Assembly (NCBI GenBank): GCA_964568425.1
Contig: CAZMPO010000001.1
Coordinates: forward strand, 96,369-160,368
Direction: 5' to 3'
DNA: 64,000 nt
DNA from: CAKSQF01 sp964568425
Lineage (GTDB): Bacteria; Bacillota; Clostridia; Oscillospirales; CAG-272
Below, piece after piece: positions 6,928 through 15,691 of the stretch. Each line of letters starts with the position of its first letter. Within the stretch, counting starts at the first letter, position 1. The notes beneath the pieces were generated by a model, which saw nothing but the letters and a program-made list of their open reading frames with translations, was not told the DNA's origin and searched no databases. A program made the position numbers and the translations under genes.

Positions 6928-8322
6928 ATGAAAACCAAGAAAAAACTGCTTCTGTTGCTGTCTGCGGTTTTGTTGACCGCAACACTTATCACCTGTTTCG
7001 CAATTTTCTCGGGTGCGGAGACTGTTACGCCTGAAATGAAGATTACAAACTGCTCACTGTCATTTTCGGACAGTGTCTACATCAAATACGCGGTGAAAAC
7101 AAACGTGGATGATCTAAAGCTCCTCGTTTGGACCGAACCGCAAGCAGACTACACGGTCGGCACCGAAAAATATACGGTCACAGATCACTATTCGGAAAAC
7201 ATATCCGGTGTTTCGCATGAGATATTCGACCTCAAAGAACTCTCGGCGAGAATGATGACCGATAATGTCTACACTCGCGCGTACGCAAGCGTTGGCGGTA
7301 AGGATTACTACAGCGGCCTGAATAAATACAGCATCTTGCAGTACGCTTACAATAAGCTCGGTAAAACCGCAACCGCATCAATAAGCGAGACCCTGAAGAC
7401 ATTGCTTGCCGATATGCTCACCTACGGCGCATCGGCACAAAAGCATTTTAACTATAAGACCGCTCGCCTCGCAAGTGCCGATTGGTATCAGATCAAGCTC
7501 ACAAAGGGTACGCTCGATGATGGTTTCGCCTTTGGACTCTATCTCGAGGGCGATAAAGTAACCCTCACCGCTCCCGAGACCGATGCCGATGGTAAAATAT
7601 TCGAGGGCTGGTATAACTCCGCTGACACCAAAGTGGCAAGCACAAACATAGCCACCGTCACCGTCGGCACAAAGAACGAGGTCTACACCCCCAAATACAC
7701 CACTCCGTCGACGCCGAGTTATACGGTAACTTTTGTTGACTATGACGGCAAAGTTCTCAAAACCGAAAATGTCGAGAGCGGCAACAATGCGACAGCTCCC
7801 GCATCACCATCAAGGGACAGCTACGACTTTGCCGGATGGGACAAGGCGTTCACGAATGTAACATCCGATCTGACCGTCACTGCAACATATGAACCGGCTG
7901 CGACTTGTCTCACCGTCAGGGCCGAAGACGCCGTTGTGAATGTTGGCGATAAAACGGTCACCGTCACGATCTCGGTAGCAAATAATCCGGGCATCGCGGC
8001 ACTTAAGTTCGATGTTGAGTATGGCGATGCACTTACTCTTTCGAGCGTTTCGTTTGGGAGCGCATTTACATCGCTTGGCGTAAATCCAGAGGCGAACCCC
8101 ACAAGAGGCAAGGAAAACTCCGAAACACTGACATTTATCATTTGGGACGGATGCGTCGAAGCAAACGGAACATTCGCGACACTTACATTTAGTATACCCG
8201 ATGGTACACCTTCCGGTACAGTCGCGAATATTAAGCTCATACCCTCTGAGGGTGATATCTACGATGAAGATTTTGTTGACGTTGATCACCTTTTCTATGA
8301 CGGAACGGTAACCGTGCGTTGA
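6928..8322 (+). CDS. Secreted protein with YGASAQ-type, InlB-like repeat and cohesin domains
   Basis: 464 residues from the ATG with a TAAGGAGAA site. The 8-residue upstream extension has no such site. Order: signal peptide (1-31, MKTKKKLLLLLSAVLL then an Ala/Gly region); an unnamed domain of about 145 residues ending LTYGASAQKHFNY near 163-175; two InlB/Listeria-Bacteroides repeats (about 184-260 and 264-323, with IFEGWYNS and YDFAGWDK cores); and a C-terminal cohesin domain (about 325-464, SVANNPGIAALKFDVEY and FATLTFSIPD). No sortase motif, S-layer domain or terminal membrane helix is visible, so attachment is unknown. By family knowledge the cohesin would bind dockerin-bearing proteins, and the next gene encodes a dockerin. 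Confidence 0.85.
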   Translation: MKTKKKLLLLLSAVLLTATLITCFAIFSGAETVTPEMKITNCSLSFSDSVYIKYAVKTNVDDLKLLVWTEPQADYTVGTEKYTVTDHYSENISGVSHEIFDLKELSARMMTDNVYTRAYASVGGKDYYSGLNKYSILQYAYNKLGKTATASISETLKTLLADMLTYGASAQKHFNYKTARLASADWYQIKLTKGTLDDGFAFGLYLEGDKVTLTAPETDADGKIFEGWYNSADTKVASTNIATVTVGTKNEVYTPKYTTPSTPSYTVTFVDYDGKVLKTENVESGNNATAPASPSRDSYDFAGWDKAFTNVTSDLTVTATYEPAATCLTVRAEDAVVNVGDKTVTVTISVANNPGIAALKFDVEYGDALTLSSVSFGSAFTSLGVNPEANPTRGKENSETLTFIIWDGCVEANGTFATLTFSIPDGTPSGTVANIKLIPSEGDIYDEDFVDVDHLFYDGTVTVR

Positions 8323-8365
8323 CTAATCGAAAATAAAAGCAGAAACATAAAGGAGAAAAAGCATT

Positions 8366-11300
8366 ATGAGAAAAAATCTGTCCAAGATGCTTGCTCTGTT
8401 GCTCACGCTTTCGATGCTTGCGGGAATCCTTCCTGCAGGCGTACTTGCGGCAGAGAGCAAGTTGACCCTCACCGTTTCAGATCAAACCGGTCGCCCCGGC
8501 GAAATGGTAAGTGTCAAGATCGACATTGCCGACAACCCCGGCATCACCTCGCTGAAATTCGATGTCAAGTATGACAGTATGCTCACTCTCAAGAGCGCCG
8601 AATTTGGCAGCGATTTTCAATTTTCGGGTCTGCAAACTGATGCTAACCTGACAAGAGGCTCAGAAAACTCCGAAACTGTCACGCTCATCAGCTGGGCGTC
8701 GGATATCAGCACAAACGGTACGCTTATCACGCTTACTTTTGAAATAAGCAAAAGTGCGCCCGACAATTATGTTGCCGATATCACGATCTCTTACGATGAG
8801 GAAGAGGTGTTCAATGAACAAGAAGAATCCATCGCGCTTGACGTAAAGAGCGGAAGTGTCACCGTCTATCATGGCATCCCAGGCGATATAAACGGCGACG
8901 GCTCGGTCAATACCAAAGACGCGATCCTCTTGTTTCGTTACGTCGCCGGCAGGGATGTTAGCGTTGATACTGCTGCCATTGATGTTAACGGCGATAATAA
9001 AGTTAATACAAAAGATGCGATCGCACTCTTCAGATACGTAGCCGGTCGTGATGTGACGCTTTACAGAGGCGAAATATGCGTTCACAAGCTTATCCACAAC
9101 TCGGCTAAGGCTGCAAAATGTGACGAAAATGGAAATATAGAGTTTTGGCTCTGCGAATTGTGCGGCAGAGTTTACTCTGACGCAAACTGCAAGACTCAGA
9201 TCAAGCGAAGCGATACTTCGATTGAGGCAGTTGGACACTGTACGGTCATAGACGAGCCTGTGTCTCCGACATATACAAGTACGGGACTGACGCAGGGTTC
9301 GCATTGTGAAAAATGCGGCGAAATTCTGGTTGCACAGCAGACCATTCCGTCATTGACAGGAACAAATTACAGCATAACATACGATCTTTTTGGAAGTGAC
9401 ACCTATTTGGCAAAAGTCGGCGTTGCAAACAGCAATCCGAACACATACATTTCTGAGGTCGGCGTACTGCTCGAAGATGTTTCATCGCCCGGTTATGTCT
9501 TCAAAGGTTGGAAGACAAGCGATGGCAAGCAAGTTTCAAAAATCGACGTGAATACAGTCGGAAACATAAAGCTTTACGCACAGTGGGAGAAAGTAATATA
9601 TAATGTAATATTTGATTCTCCCGATGTCCCTGTTGAAAGTGCGACATATACCGTTGACAGCGGAATAACGCTTGCCGCACCTTCTTGGTACGGATATACA
9701 TTCGTTGGTTGGTCGAATGACGATGGATTTATTGTTTCGAGGATCAAGGAAGGCACCACGGGCAATATTACGCTCCATGCAAACTGGACGTCAAACCGTA
9801 ACAGAGCGACTAGCTATACATCTTATGGAGATCCTATCATAATAGAAGACAGTAAGAGCGGGCAGTTCTTGTTCGTTTATGATATAGGCAAGATCGATAA
9901 TGTCCCTCTTTATCAGATAGGTTTTATAGGTAATCATCAGAAACTTGATATGACCGTTTCTTATGAGTATACCGATACCATAACATCCGAACAGGCTGAG
10001 CTTATCGCCAATACCGTTTCGAACGCCACGACTCGAAGCTCGGGCTGGACATTGTCAGAGGAATGGAATCAGATTTATGCCTCTGAAGAGGAAAGTCAAG
10101 ATCTGCAGACAAAGAGCGAAGAGCGAACCGATTCGGAAGGAAATATTGTTGGCGGAAAGTACTTTGTTTCTAACAGTAGCGGCGGTTCGACCTATGTGAG
10201 CAATGAGTCAGGCGGTTCGAGTTCTTCTTCTTCGAAGGTTACAACCGACAGATCTTTTGGAATCAACTCATCGTACGACAAATCGAACGAAATGTATGTT
10301 GATGGAAAACTCAGCGTTTCAAATTCGTTCGAGGTCAGCGCAGGGGTAGGAGTTCCGATAGAAGTAGTAAAAGTGAATGCAGGTATAAAAGCCACAACCA
10401 CAATGGGAGCGGAATTGTCCGCTGGAATAAGAGACTCTTCTGCGTTACATATTGACAGCTCTTATTCTGACTATGTTGGAACTGTTAATACAAGCAATTC
10501 ATCATCTTACTATACCACTGTAAAGAACAACTCCAACACATGGAATTCTGATGAGAGTTACGAAAAGAGCAAAGAGGTCAGCGCAAATACCGAGATATCG
10601 GCGGCAATATCGTCACAGATATCTAAAAAAACAAGCTATAATATCAGTGACTCACTCGGTGGGCAGAACAGCAAGACCGCATCCGTCGACGAGGAAGAAC
10701 TCAAGAGCAACGAGTATCAGTCCTCGCTCAAGTATTCAACGGGAACATCGGTCACATCGACACATACAAAGAAGTATACAGTTGATGCAGAGGGATATTA
10801 CAGAGTCGTTATGGCGGGTACTATCCATGTGTACGGTGTCGTAGGATACGATGTCGCTACAGGCTCGTATTACACTTACACATTTAATGTGCTTGACGAT
10901 GAAAGACATGAGTATCTCGATTACTCGAAAGACAATGCTAACTTTAACGATTGCGAGAACGGTGTTGTTACATTCGAGATTCCCTATGAGGTAAACGAGT
11001 ATATCGTTGCGGTAACTGCCAGAACGGATGGTATTGAGGTCGACCTCGAGGGTAATATTACCGGATTTGAAGCAACTGAAGACTTTGACGGTACCGTTTT
11101 TGTGCCTCAGTATTATTCTGTCAATAACGGTGATAATACTTACACAGCATACCTGACCAAAGCAATAGACGCAGGTGCGTTCAGAGGAAATACCGAGATC
11201 AAAACAGTCATTCTTCCGATAGGTATCACTGAAATTCCCGCAGGTGCGTTCGAGGGTTGCACAAACCTTGAAACTGTTATTGCATATGGTGTAACAAAGA

Positions 11301-13231
11301 TCGGCAGCAATGCATTTAAGGGTTGTACCTCGCTTAGCACTTTCTCAATCGATAACATAGTCACATCGATCGGCGAAAACGCATTCGAGGGTTGCTCGGA
11401 AGTTGCAGCAATGGTCGCAAACTCATCTGTGGCAAATGCGGTCATCAACTCCGGAGCAAAGCGTATCACGATCGATCTGACAAAGATATCCGATTCTTTT
11501 GACAATCGAAAGATCGCCATTTCGGATTCTACAGAGTATTTTGCAATATACGGTGGCGGAAAGAGTTTTACGCGTCTTCAGATCGAATCCGATTCAAATG
11601 AAACATTTATCAACAACATGACCCTTGTTGGTAACAACGACACGTCTCTCAAACTCGGCTCAAGCACGATTAAACTTGCTCGCGTGAGTGTTGAGAACGC
11701 TCCCGGATTCGCGCTCATCTCGACTGCCGAAAATGTTGAAATAAAGCTTCTCGGCAATGTAAATCTTGGATCAAAGGGCACAAACACAGTAATCAGCAAA
11801 AATGTAACCTTCTCAAAACTTGATTCGAGCGTCGCGGGTCACATGAATATAAGCGGAAAATATCTTGTCTGCGGAGATCTTGTAAATGACAGCATGCTGT
11901 CTGCGGCAGGCGGAGTTGAACGTATCGATTCTGAAATGTTCAATCGTATGCTTACGTCTTGCTCTGTTACATTTAATGCAAACGGCGGCTGTGTGTCCGA
12001 TTCGTCCAAGACTGTGTACTATGGTCAGAGTTACGGAACGCTTCCGACACCCTCCCGTGACAACTACACATTCGATGGATGGTATACAGCCGCAACCGGC
12101 GGTAACTTGATTACAGCAAGCACGGTAGTTGACTCGCTCGTTAATATTACGCTTTATGCACATTGGACTCCCAATGCATTTACCATTTACTTTGATGCAA
12201 ACGGCGGTTATGTGTCTCCGCCAAACAAGAGCGTGGTATTTGAAAATGTCCTTGGAACACTTCCGACGCCAAGTAAGACAAACTATACATTCGCAGGGTG
12301 GTATACTTCTGACGGTACGGCGGTCAGCGCATCATTTGTTCCTACCGCTGCTGCCGATATAACACTCTACGCACACTGGACTCCTAACGTATTTGTCATT
12401 TCGTTCGACGCAAACGGCGGGTATGTTTCCGAGTCAAGCAGATCTATGACATTTGGCAATAGTCTCGGAACACTTCCAATACCCACAAGAGATTTTTACA
12501 ACTTCACCGGTTGGTACGATGGATCCGGCAACCGTATGTACGCATCTACCGTTCCTACATCCGCAAACACTATTACGCTCTATGCATATTGGGAACTTAA
12601 ACCCGAAAGCGGTTGGATAAGGGCATCAGACCTCCCGTCGGGAGCGCAAGTTACCGACAGAAAGTGGTCATATACGCAGGCTTACTATACTACATCGAAT
12701 TCGTCCTCGCTCAGTGGATGGACACTTTACGATATGGTTTCAGTTTGGAGTGATTATGGTTCGTGGAGTGAATGGCAAGATGCGGCAGTAAGCTCGAGTG
12801 ATAGCAGGCTAGTTGAAACGCAGGAAGTGATTGCATCTGCAAATTACAAGACTGTATATCATTATTATTATTATTCCAAGGCTGAAACGAACGGCAACAC
12901 AAGTTATCAGTCGACAAGCAAATATGGAAGAAATAGATATACGGTGAGCTTTGATTCCGAGCTCTCTAAGGACGGAAGCGTAGACGGACACACGAAGTAT
13001 GTGTGGAAAAATCATCACAACAGCGGATACTATATGTATGTTTATAAAGACGATCCGTATACAACGCAAGAAGTTGTCTCATACAATTATAAAACACAGT
13101 ATAGATATTGCGATCGCTATTTAATCTTCACATACTATTTCTATAGAACAGAAAATCTCGAATCTTCGAGCTATCCGAATACCGCGAACGTCTCAAACAT
13201 CGTGGAATGGGTAAAGTATAGAGAAAAGTAA
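8366..13231 (+). CDS. Giant secreted protein: cohesin, dockerin, InlB-like repeats, LRR_5 and a Trp/Tyr-rich C-terminus
   Basis: 1621 residues. Order: signal peptide (1-28); cohesin domain (about 32-168, clearly related to the one encoded just upstream); type I dockerin (about 172-231) with two Ca-binding loops, DINGDGSVNTKDA and DVNGDNKVNTKDA; a short Cys-pair segment (about 235-330, CELCGR, CEKCGE); two InlB-like repeats (345-475); a Ser/Thr/Asn-rich region of unknown fold (about 490-880); BspA-type leucine-rich repeats (about 933-1020, DAGAFRGN, PAGAFEGCTNLE, IGENAFEGCSE); three more InlB-like repeats (about 1200-1411, FDANGGYVS and FAGWYTSDG cores); and a C-terminal domain rich in Trp and Tyr (WSDYGSWSEWQDA). 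A cohesin and a dockerin on one chain could allow chain-like self-assembly or capture of other proteins. The RBS is AAAGGAG. It lies 43 bases after the preceding gene. Confidence 0.88.
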   Translation: MRKNLSKMLALLLTLSMLAGILPAGVLAAESKLTLTVSDQTGRPGEMVSVKIDIADNPGITSLKFDVKYDSMLTLKSAEFGSDFQFSGLQTDANLTRGSENSETVTLISWASDISTNGTLITLTFEISKSAPDNYVADITISYDEEEVFNEQEESIALDVKSGSVTVYHGIPGDINGDGSVNTKDAILLFRYVAGRDVSVDTAAIDVNGDNKVNTKDAIALFRYVAGRDVTLYRGEICVHKLIHNSAKAAKCDENGNIEFWLCELCGRVYSDANCKTQIKRSDTSIEAVGHCTVIDEPVSPTYTSTGLTQGSHCEKCGEILVAQQTIPSLTGTNYSITYDLFGSDTYLAKVGVANSNPNTYISEVGVLLEDVSSPGYVFKGWKTSDGKQVSKIDVNTVGNIKLYAQWEKVIYNVIFDSPDVPVESATYTVDSGITLAAPSWYGYTFVGWSNDDGFIVSRIKEGTTGNITLHANWTSNRNRATSYTSYGDPIIIEDSKSGQFLFVYDIGKIDNVPLYQIGFIGNHQKLDMTVSYEYTDTITSEQAELIANTVSNATTRSSGWTLSEEWNQIYASEEESQDLQTKSEERTDSEGNIVGGKYFVSNSSGGSTYVSNESGGSSSSSSKVTTDRSFGINSSYDKSNEMYVDGKLSVSNSFEVSAGVGVPIEVVKVNAGIKATTTMGAELSAGIRDSSALHIDSSYSDYVGTVNTSNSSSYYTTVKNNSNTWNSDESYEKSKEVSANTEISAAISSQISKKTSYNISDSLGGQNSKTASVDEEELKSNEYQSSLKYSTGTSVTSTHTKKYTVDAEGYYRVVMAGTIHVYGVVGYDVATGSYYTYTFNVLDDERHEYLDYSKDNANFNDCENGVVTFEIPYEVNEYIVAVTARTDGIEVDLEGNITGFEATEDFDGTVFVPQYYSVNNGDNTYTAYLTKAIDAGAFRGNTEIKTVILPIGITEIPAGAFEGCTNLETVIAYGVTKIGSNAFKGCTSLSTFSIDNIVTSIGENAFEGCSEVAAMVANSSVANAVINSGAKRITIDLTKISDSFDNRKIAISDSTEYFAIYGGGKSFTRLQIESDSNETFINNMTLVGNNDTSLKLGSSTIKLARVSVENAPGFALISTAENVEIKLLGNVNLGSKGTNTVISKNVTFSKLDSSVAGHMNISGKYLVCGDLVNDSMLSAAGGVERIDSEMFNRMLTSCSVTFNANGGCVSDSSKTVYYGQSYGTLPTPSRDNYTFDGWYTAATGGNLITASTVVDSLVNITLYAHWTPNAFTIYFDANGGYVSPPNKSVVFENVLGTLPTPSKTNYTFAGWYTSDGTAVSASFVPTAAADITLYAHWTPNVFVISFDANGGYVSESSRSMTFGNSLGTLPIPTRDFYNFTGWYDGSGNRMYASTVPTSANTITLYAYWELKPESGWIRASDLPSGAQVTDRKWSYTQAYYTTSNSSSLSGWTLYDMVSVWSDYGSWSEWQDAAVSSSDSRLVETQEVIASANYKTVYHYYYYSKAETNGNTSYQSTSKYGRNRYTVSFDSELSKDGSVDGHTKYVWKNHHNSGYYMYVYKDDPYTTQEVVSYNYKTQYRYCDRYLIFTYYFYRTENLESSSYPNTANVSNIVEWVKYREK

Positions 13232-13291
13232 GATATACAAACTGATTTTTCTAAAAAACAGCAATGAGCCGTAAAAAGCTCATCAAAAAAG

Positions 13292-13334
13292 GAAGACTAT
13301 GTCCCCAAAAAATGGGGTGACATAGTCTTCTTTG
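13292..13334. terminator. Bidirectional terminator between convergent genes
   Basis: GAAGACTATGT pairs with ACATAGTCTTC and CCCC with GGGG across a 2-base bulge, with an A-rich loop. T runs flank the hairpin on both strands. It separates the 1621-residue protein gene from the convergent GH36 gene. Confidence 0.8.
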
Positions 13335-13370
13335 TTTAGCGAGATTCACAGCTTCGATTTGCTTTTTAGA

Positions 13371-15128
13371 TTATTCTTTTGTAAGCACCATCACTCCGGT
13401 GTTGGGGATCTCGATCTCTATGATACCGTGGGGGACGGTTATGTGATTGGTGGACAGGAGGGTGCCGGTGCAGGATTTGATCTCTATTTTGGCGGTGAAG
13501 GGGGTGCCTGTGTTACGGATGAGTGTCGGGGACTGCCAGGAGGCGTTTATTACGGCGAGGGTGGATATGCCGCTCTTTATTTCGAGGTCGGATCTTGAAT
13601 AGAGCACGGTGAATTGTCTGCCGTCCTTTATTGACTCGGCGGAGGTATAGTTTGCGGCGGGGTCTCTTGCTGTCAGTTTGCCCTCGATCAGGCAATCGCG
13701 CCACTCGCGCCAGAGATCCATATAAAAGGCGAGCATCTTTTTATGCGACTCGGGGAGATTTTCAATACGCACCGAGATCTGCGGAACGAGGAAGAAGCTG
13801 TTTGCGATCTGGAGTGCGGCAGACTCGACAGAGGTCTCGTTATGCCACATCAGCATATCCGAGTGCACGGCAGTTTTATCGGTGAGGAAGCGCAGGTTGA
13901 TACCGTTGACCCTGTTACGCATGATATCCGCAGGGCAGTCACCCACGCGGAGCATATTGCCGAGGCGGCGCATGATCGGTCCGATATAGCTCTGTCTGAA
14001 CTCGAAGAGCATATCGGGCTTCAGAGCGGTAAGTCTTGCCCTGATCTCATCAAGCAGTGTGCATACCGCATCCTGAATGGACGTATGATCCATCTGATCG
14101 CTTGGTGTCGGCGTTTCATTTTCGAGATGGTGGAAGGAATCGATAAAGTCGAGCTTGAAGCCGTCAAGCCCCCACTCTCTGACTGCGCGCTCATAGGTAT
14201 CGCAAAGATAATCGCGGACATCGGGGTATCTCGGGTCGAGGACGCCGACTCCTTCCCATGAATGATGGAATTTGTCCTTGAATTTTGCGTACGCTCTTGA
14301 GTGTTCTCCGACGAATGGCACGGAATACCACAGGATGAATTTCATCCCGACCGAGTGAACGGCATCGACAAGTGCCTTCATATCGGGGATCTTTGAGGGT
14401 GTCGGCTCCCAGTCGCCGCAGAATGCGTATCCGCGGTTGTTATCATCGGTCTGCCATCCGTCATCGACGATAACGCTGTCCATACCATATTGCTTTGCAA
14501 GCTTCAGCTCGGCGACAAGATCGTCCGAGTCGAGCTTTTGGTGCATCGAATACCATGTCGAGTACATCGGCATTTTTGCCGCCTCGGGGACATCCGCTTC
14601 GGGGCAATTTTTGCGCCACTCATCCGAGATCTCTCTTGCCTTATCGTAAAAATCGACGCAGTCTCTGTCGATCTTCAGCGTGCACTCATATTCCTTGATC
14701 GGCTCGGTCATCTCGGCAAAGAGTGTGAGCGAGCATGTCAGCTCGCCGCTTTCTTCGACGACACCGATCGAAAATTCGCTCGGATTGCGGAAATCGGAGA
14801 GTGCGACCGCGAGTGTGCTTTTGCCGCGAACATCAGTGCAGATATAGAGCGGCAGATTGGATGCCGATCTTGAACCCATGCGCAGTGCTCCCCAACTGGG
14901 TGATATGCAGTGCAGATCGCCGTAGGAGGGTGCCCAGATCGATATCGTTTCGGCAAGCGGCAGTTTCCATTTTATTTTGACGGGCTTTGGCATTTCGATA
15001 CTCGGCAGTTCGATCCTGATCCCGAGGCTCGCGCGATCGCCGTCATATTTTTCGGTGGTCATTGTCAGTGCGTATTCGGTATCGCTTGTGAAGCTGATAC
15101 CGCAGAGGTTAAAGTCTTTTGTCGCCAT
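13371..15128 (-). CDS. GH36-like alpha-galactosidase (glycoside hydrolase clan D)
   Basis: 585 residues from the ATG at 15128, which has AAAGGATA just upstream. The 32-residue extension of the open frame runs into the promoter. No signal peptide, so cytoplasmic. An N-terminal beta domain (1-200) precedes the TIM barrel. Barrel landmarks are SVIVDDGWQTDD, MKFILWYSVPFVG, VLDPRYPDVRDYL and GLDGFKLDFID, whose second Asp matches the clan D nucleophile; RVGDCPADIMRNR probably carries the acid/base Asp. This fits alpha-galactosidase or a related enzyme such as alpha-N-acetylgalactosaminidase. A galactokinase gene at 33 kb could handle released galactose. It diverges from the yccF-GH38 cluster. Confidence 0.85.
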   Translation of the reverse strand: MATKDFNLCGISFTSDTEYALTMTTEKYDGDRASLGIRIELPSIEMPKPVKIKWKLPLAETISIWAPSYGDLHCISPSWGALRMGSRSASNLPLYICTDVRGKSTLAVALSDFRNPSEFSIGVVEESGELTCSLTLFAEMTEPIKEYECTLKIDRDCVDFYDKAREISDEWRKNCPEADVPEAAKMPMYSTWYSMHQKLDSDDLVAELKLAKQYGMDSVIVDDGWQTDDNNRGYAFCGDWEPTPSKIPDMKALVDAVHSVGMKFILWYSVPFVGEHSRAYAKFKDKFHHSWEGVGVLDPRYPDVRDYLCDTYERAVREWGLDGFKLDFIDSFHHLENETPTPSDQMDHTSIQDAVCTLLDEIRARLTALKPDMLFEFRQSYIGPIMRRLGNMLRVGDCPADIMRNRVNGINLRFLTDKTAVHSDMLMWHNETSVESAALQIANSFFLVPQISVRIENLPESHKKMLAFYMDLWREWRDCLIEGKLTARDPAANYTSAESIKDGRQFTVLYSRSDLEIKSGISTLAVINASWQSPTLIRNTGTPFTAKIEIKSCTGTLLSTNHITVPHGIIEIEIPNTGVMVLTKE

Positions 15129-15168
15129 GATATATCCTTTCATCCGCGGAAGGTATTGTGATGGCTCT

Positions 15169-15197
15169 ATTATAAACGATAATGGCAAAAAAATCAA
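15169..15197 (-). promoter_or_regulatory. Promoter for the GH36 gene
   Basis: On the minus strand, TTGATT (15192-15197), a 17-base spacer and TATAAT (15169-15174), 41 bases before the start codon. Confidence 0.7.
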
Positions 15198-15217
15198 GAG
15201 TTTTTCTGAAAAATCGA

Positions 15218-15246
15218 TTGACATTGACAGAAAAATATGTTATACT
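15218..15246 (+). promoter_or_regulatory. Promoter for yccF and perhaps the GH38 gene
   Basis: TTGACA (15218-15223), 17 bases and TATACT (15241-15246). A second TTGACA directly abuts the first. The promoter is back to back with that of the GH36 gene, 20 bases away. Confidence 0.75.
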
Positions 15247-15287
15247 TTCAACAAGAAAATGTGTGATGCGAAGCGGAGATGATACTT

Positions 15288-15647
15288 GTGAGAACGATCG
15301 GCAATGTTTTGTGGTTTTTGTTCGGCGGACTGATCGGCGGACTGGCTTGGACTATTATCGGGCTTTTGTGGTGCGTGACGATCATCGGTATACCGGTGGG
15401 GAAGCAGTGCTTTAAGATGGCAAAGCTCGCGTTCTTTCCGTTCGGAAAGAATGTGACCTACGGTGGAGGCGGATTTTCGTTTATTGTCAACATCATTTGG
15501 ATAATTCTTTGCGGATGGGAGCTTGCTCTCGGTTATGTTGCGCTCGCGATCGTCTGGTGCGTGACCATCGTCGGTATCCCCGTGGGCGTGCAGTGCATGA
15601 AGCTTGCAAAACTCGCGCTCATGCCGTTCGGCGCAAGGGTGAGATGA
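15288..15647 (+). CDS. yccF: YccF domain membrane protein
   Basis: 119 residues from the GTG at 15288, which has GGAG 9 bases upstream. The in-frame ATG at 15279 is too close to that site. The protein consists of two similar halves, each with a hydrophobic helix pair followed by the family signature WCVTI[IV]GIPVGxQCxKxAKLA and a [FM]PFG end (about 29-55 and 88-115). This is the duplicated YccF (DUF307) layout of small inner-membrane proteins. The molecular function is not established. It stands 44 bases upstream of the mannosidase gene and may be co-transcribed. Confidence 0.9.
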   Translation: MRTIGNVLWFLFGGLIGGLAWTIIGLLWCVTIIGIPVGKQCFKMAKLAFFPFGKNVTYGGGGFSFIVNIIWIILCGWELALGYVALAIVWCVTIVGIPVGVQCMKLAKLALMPFGARVR

Positions 15648-15691
15648 ATATATAGCAAAACAATACAACAATACAAAAGGAGAGCTTCAAA

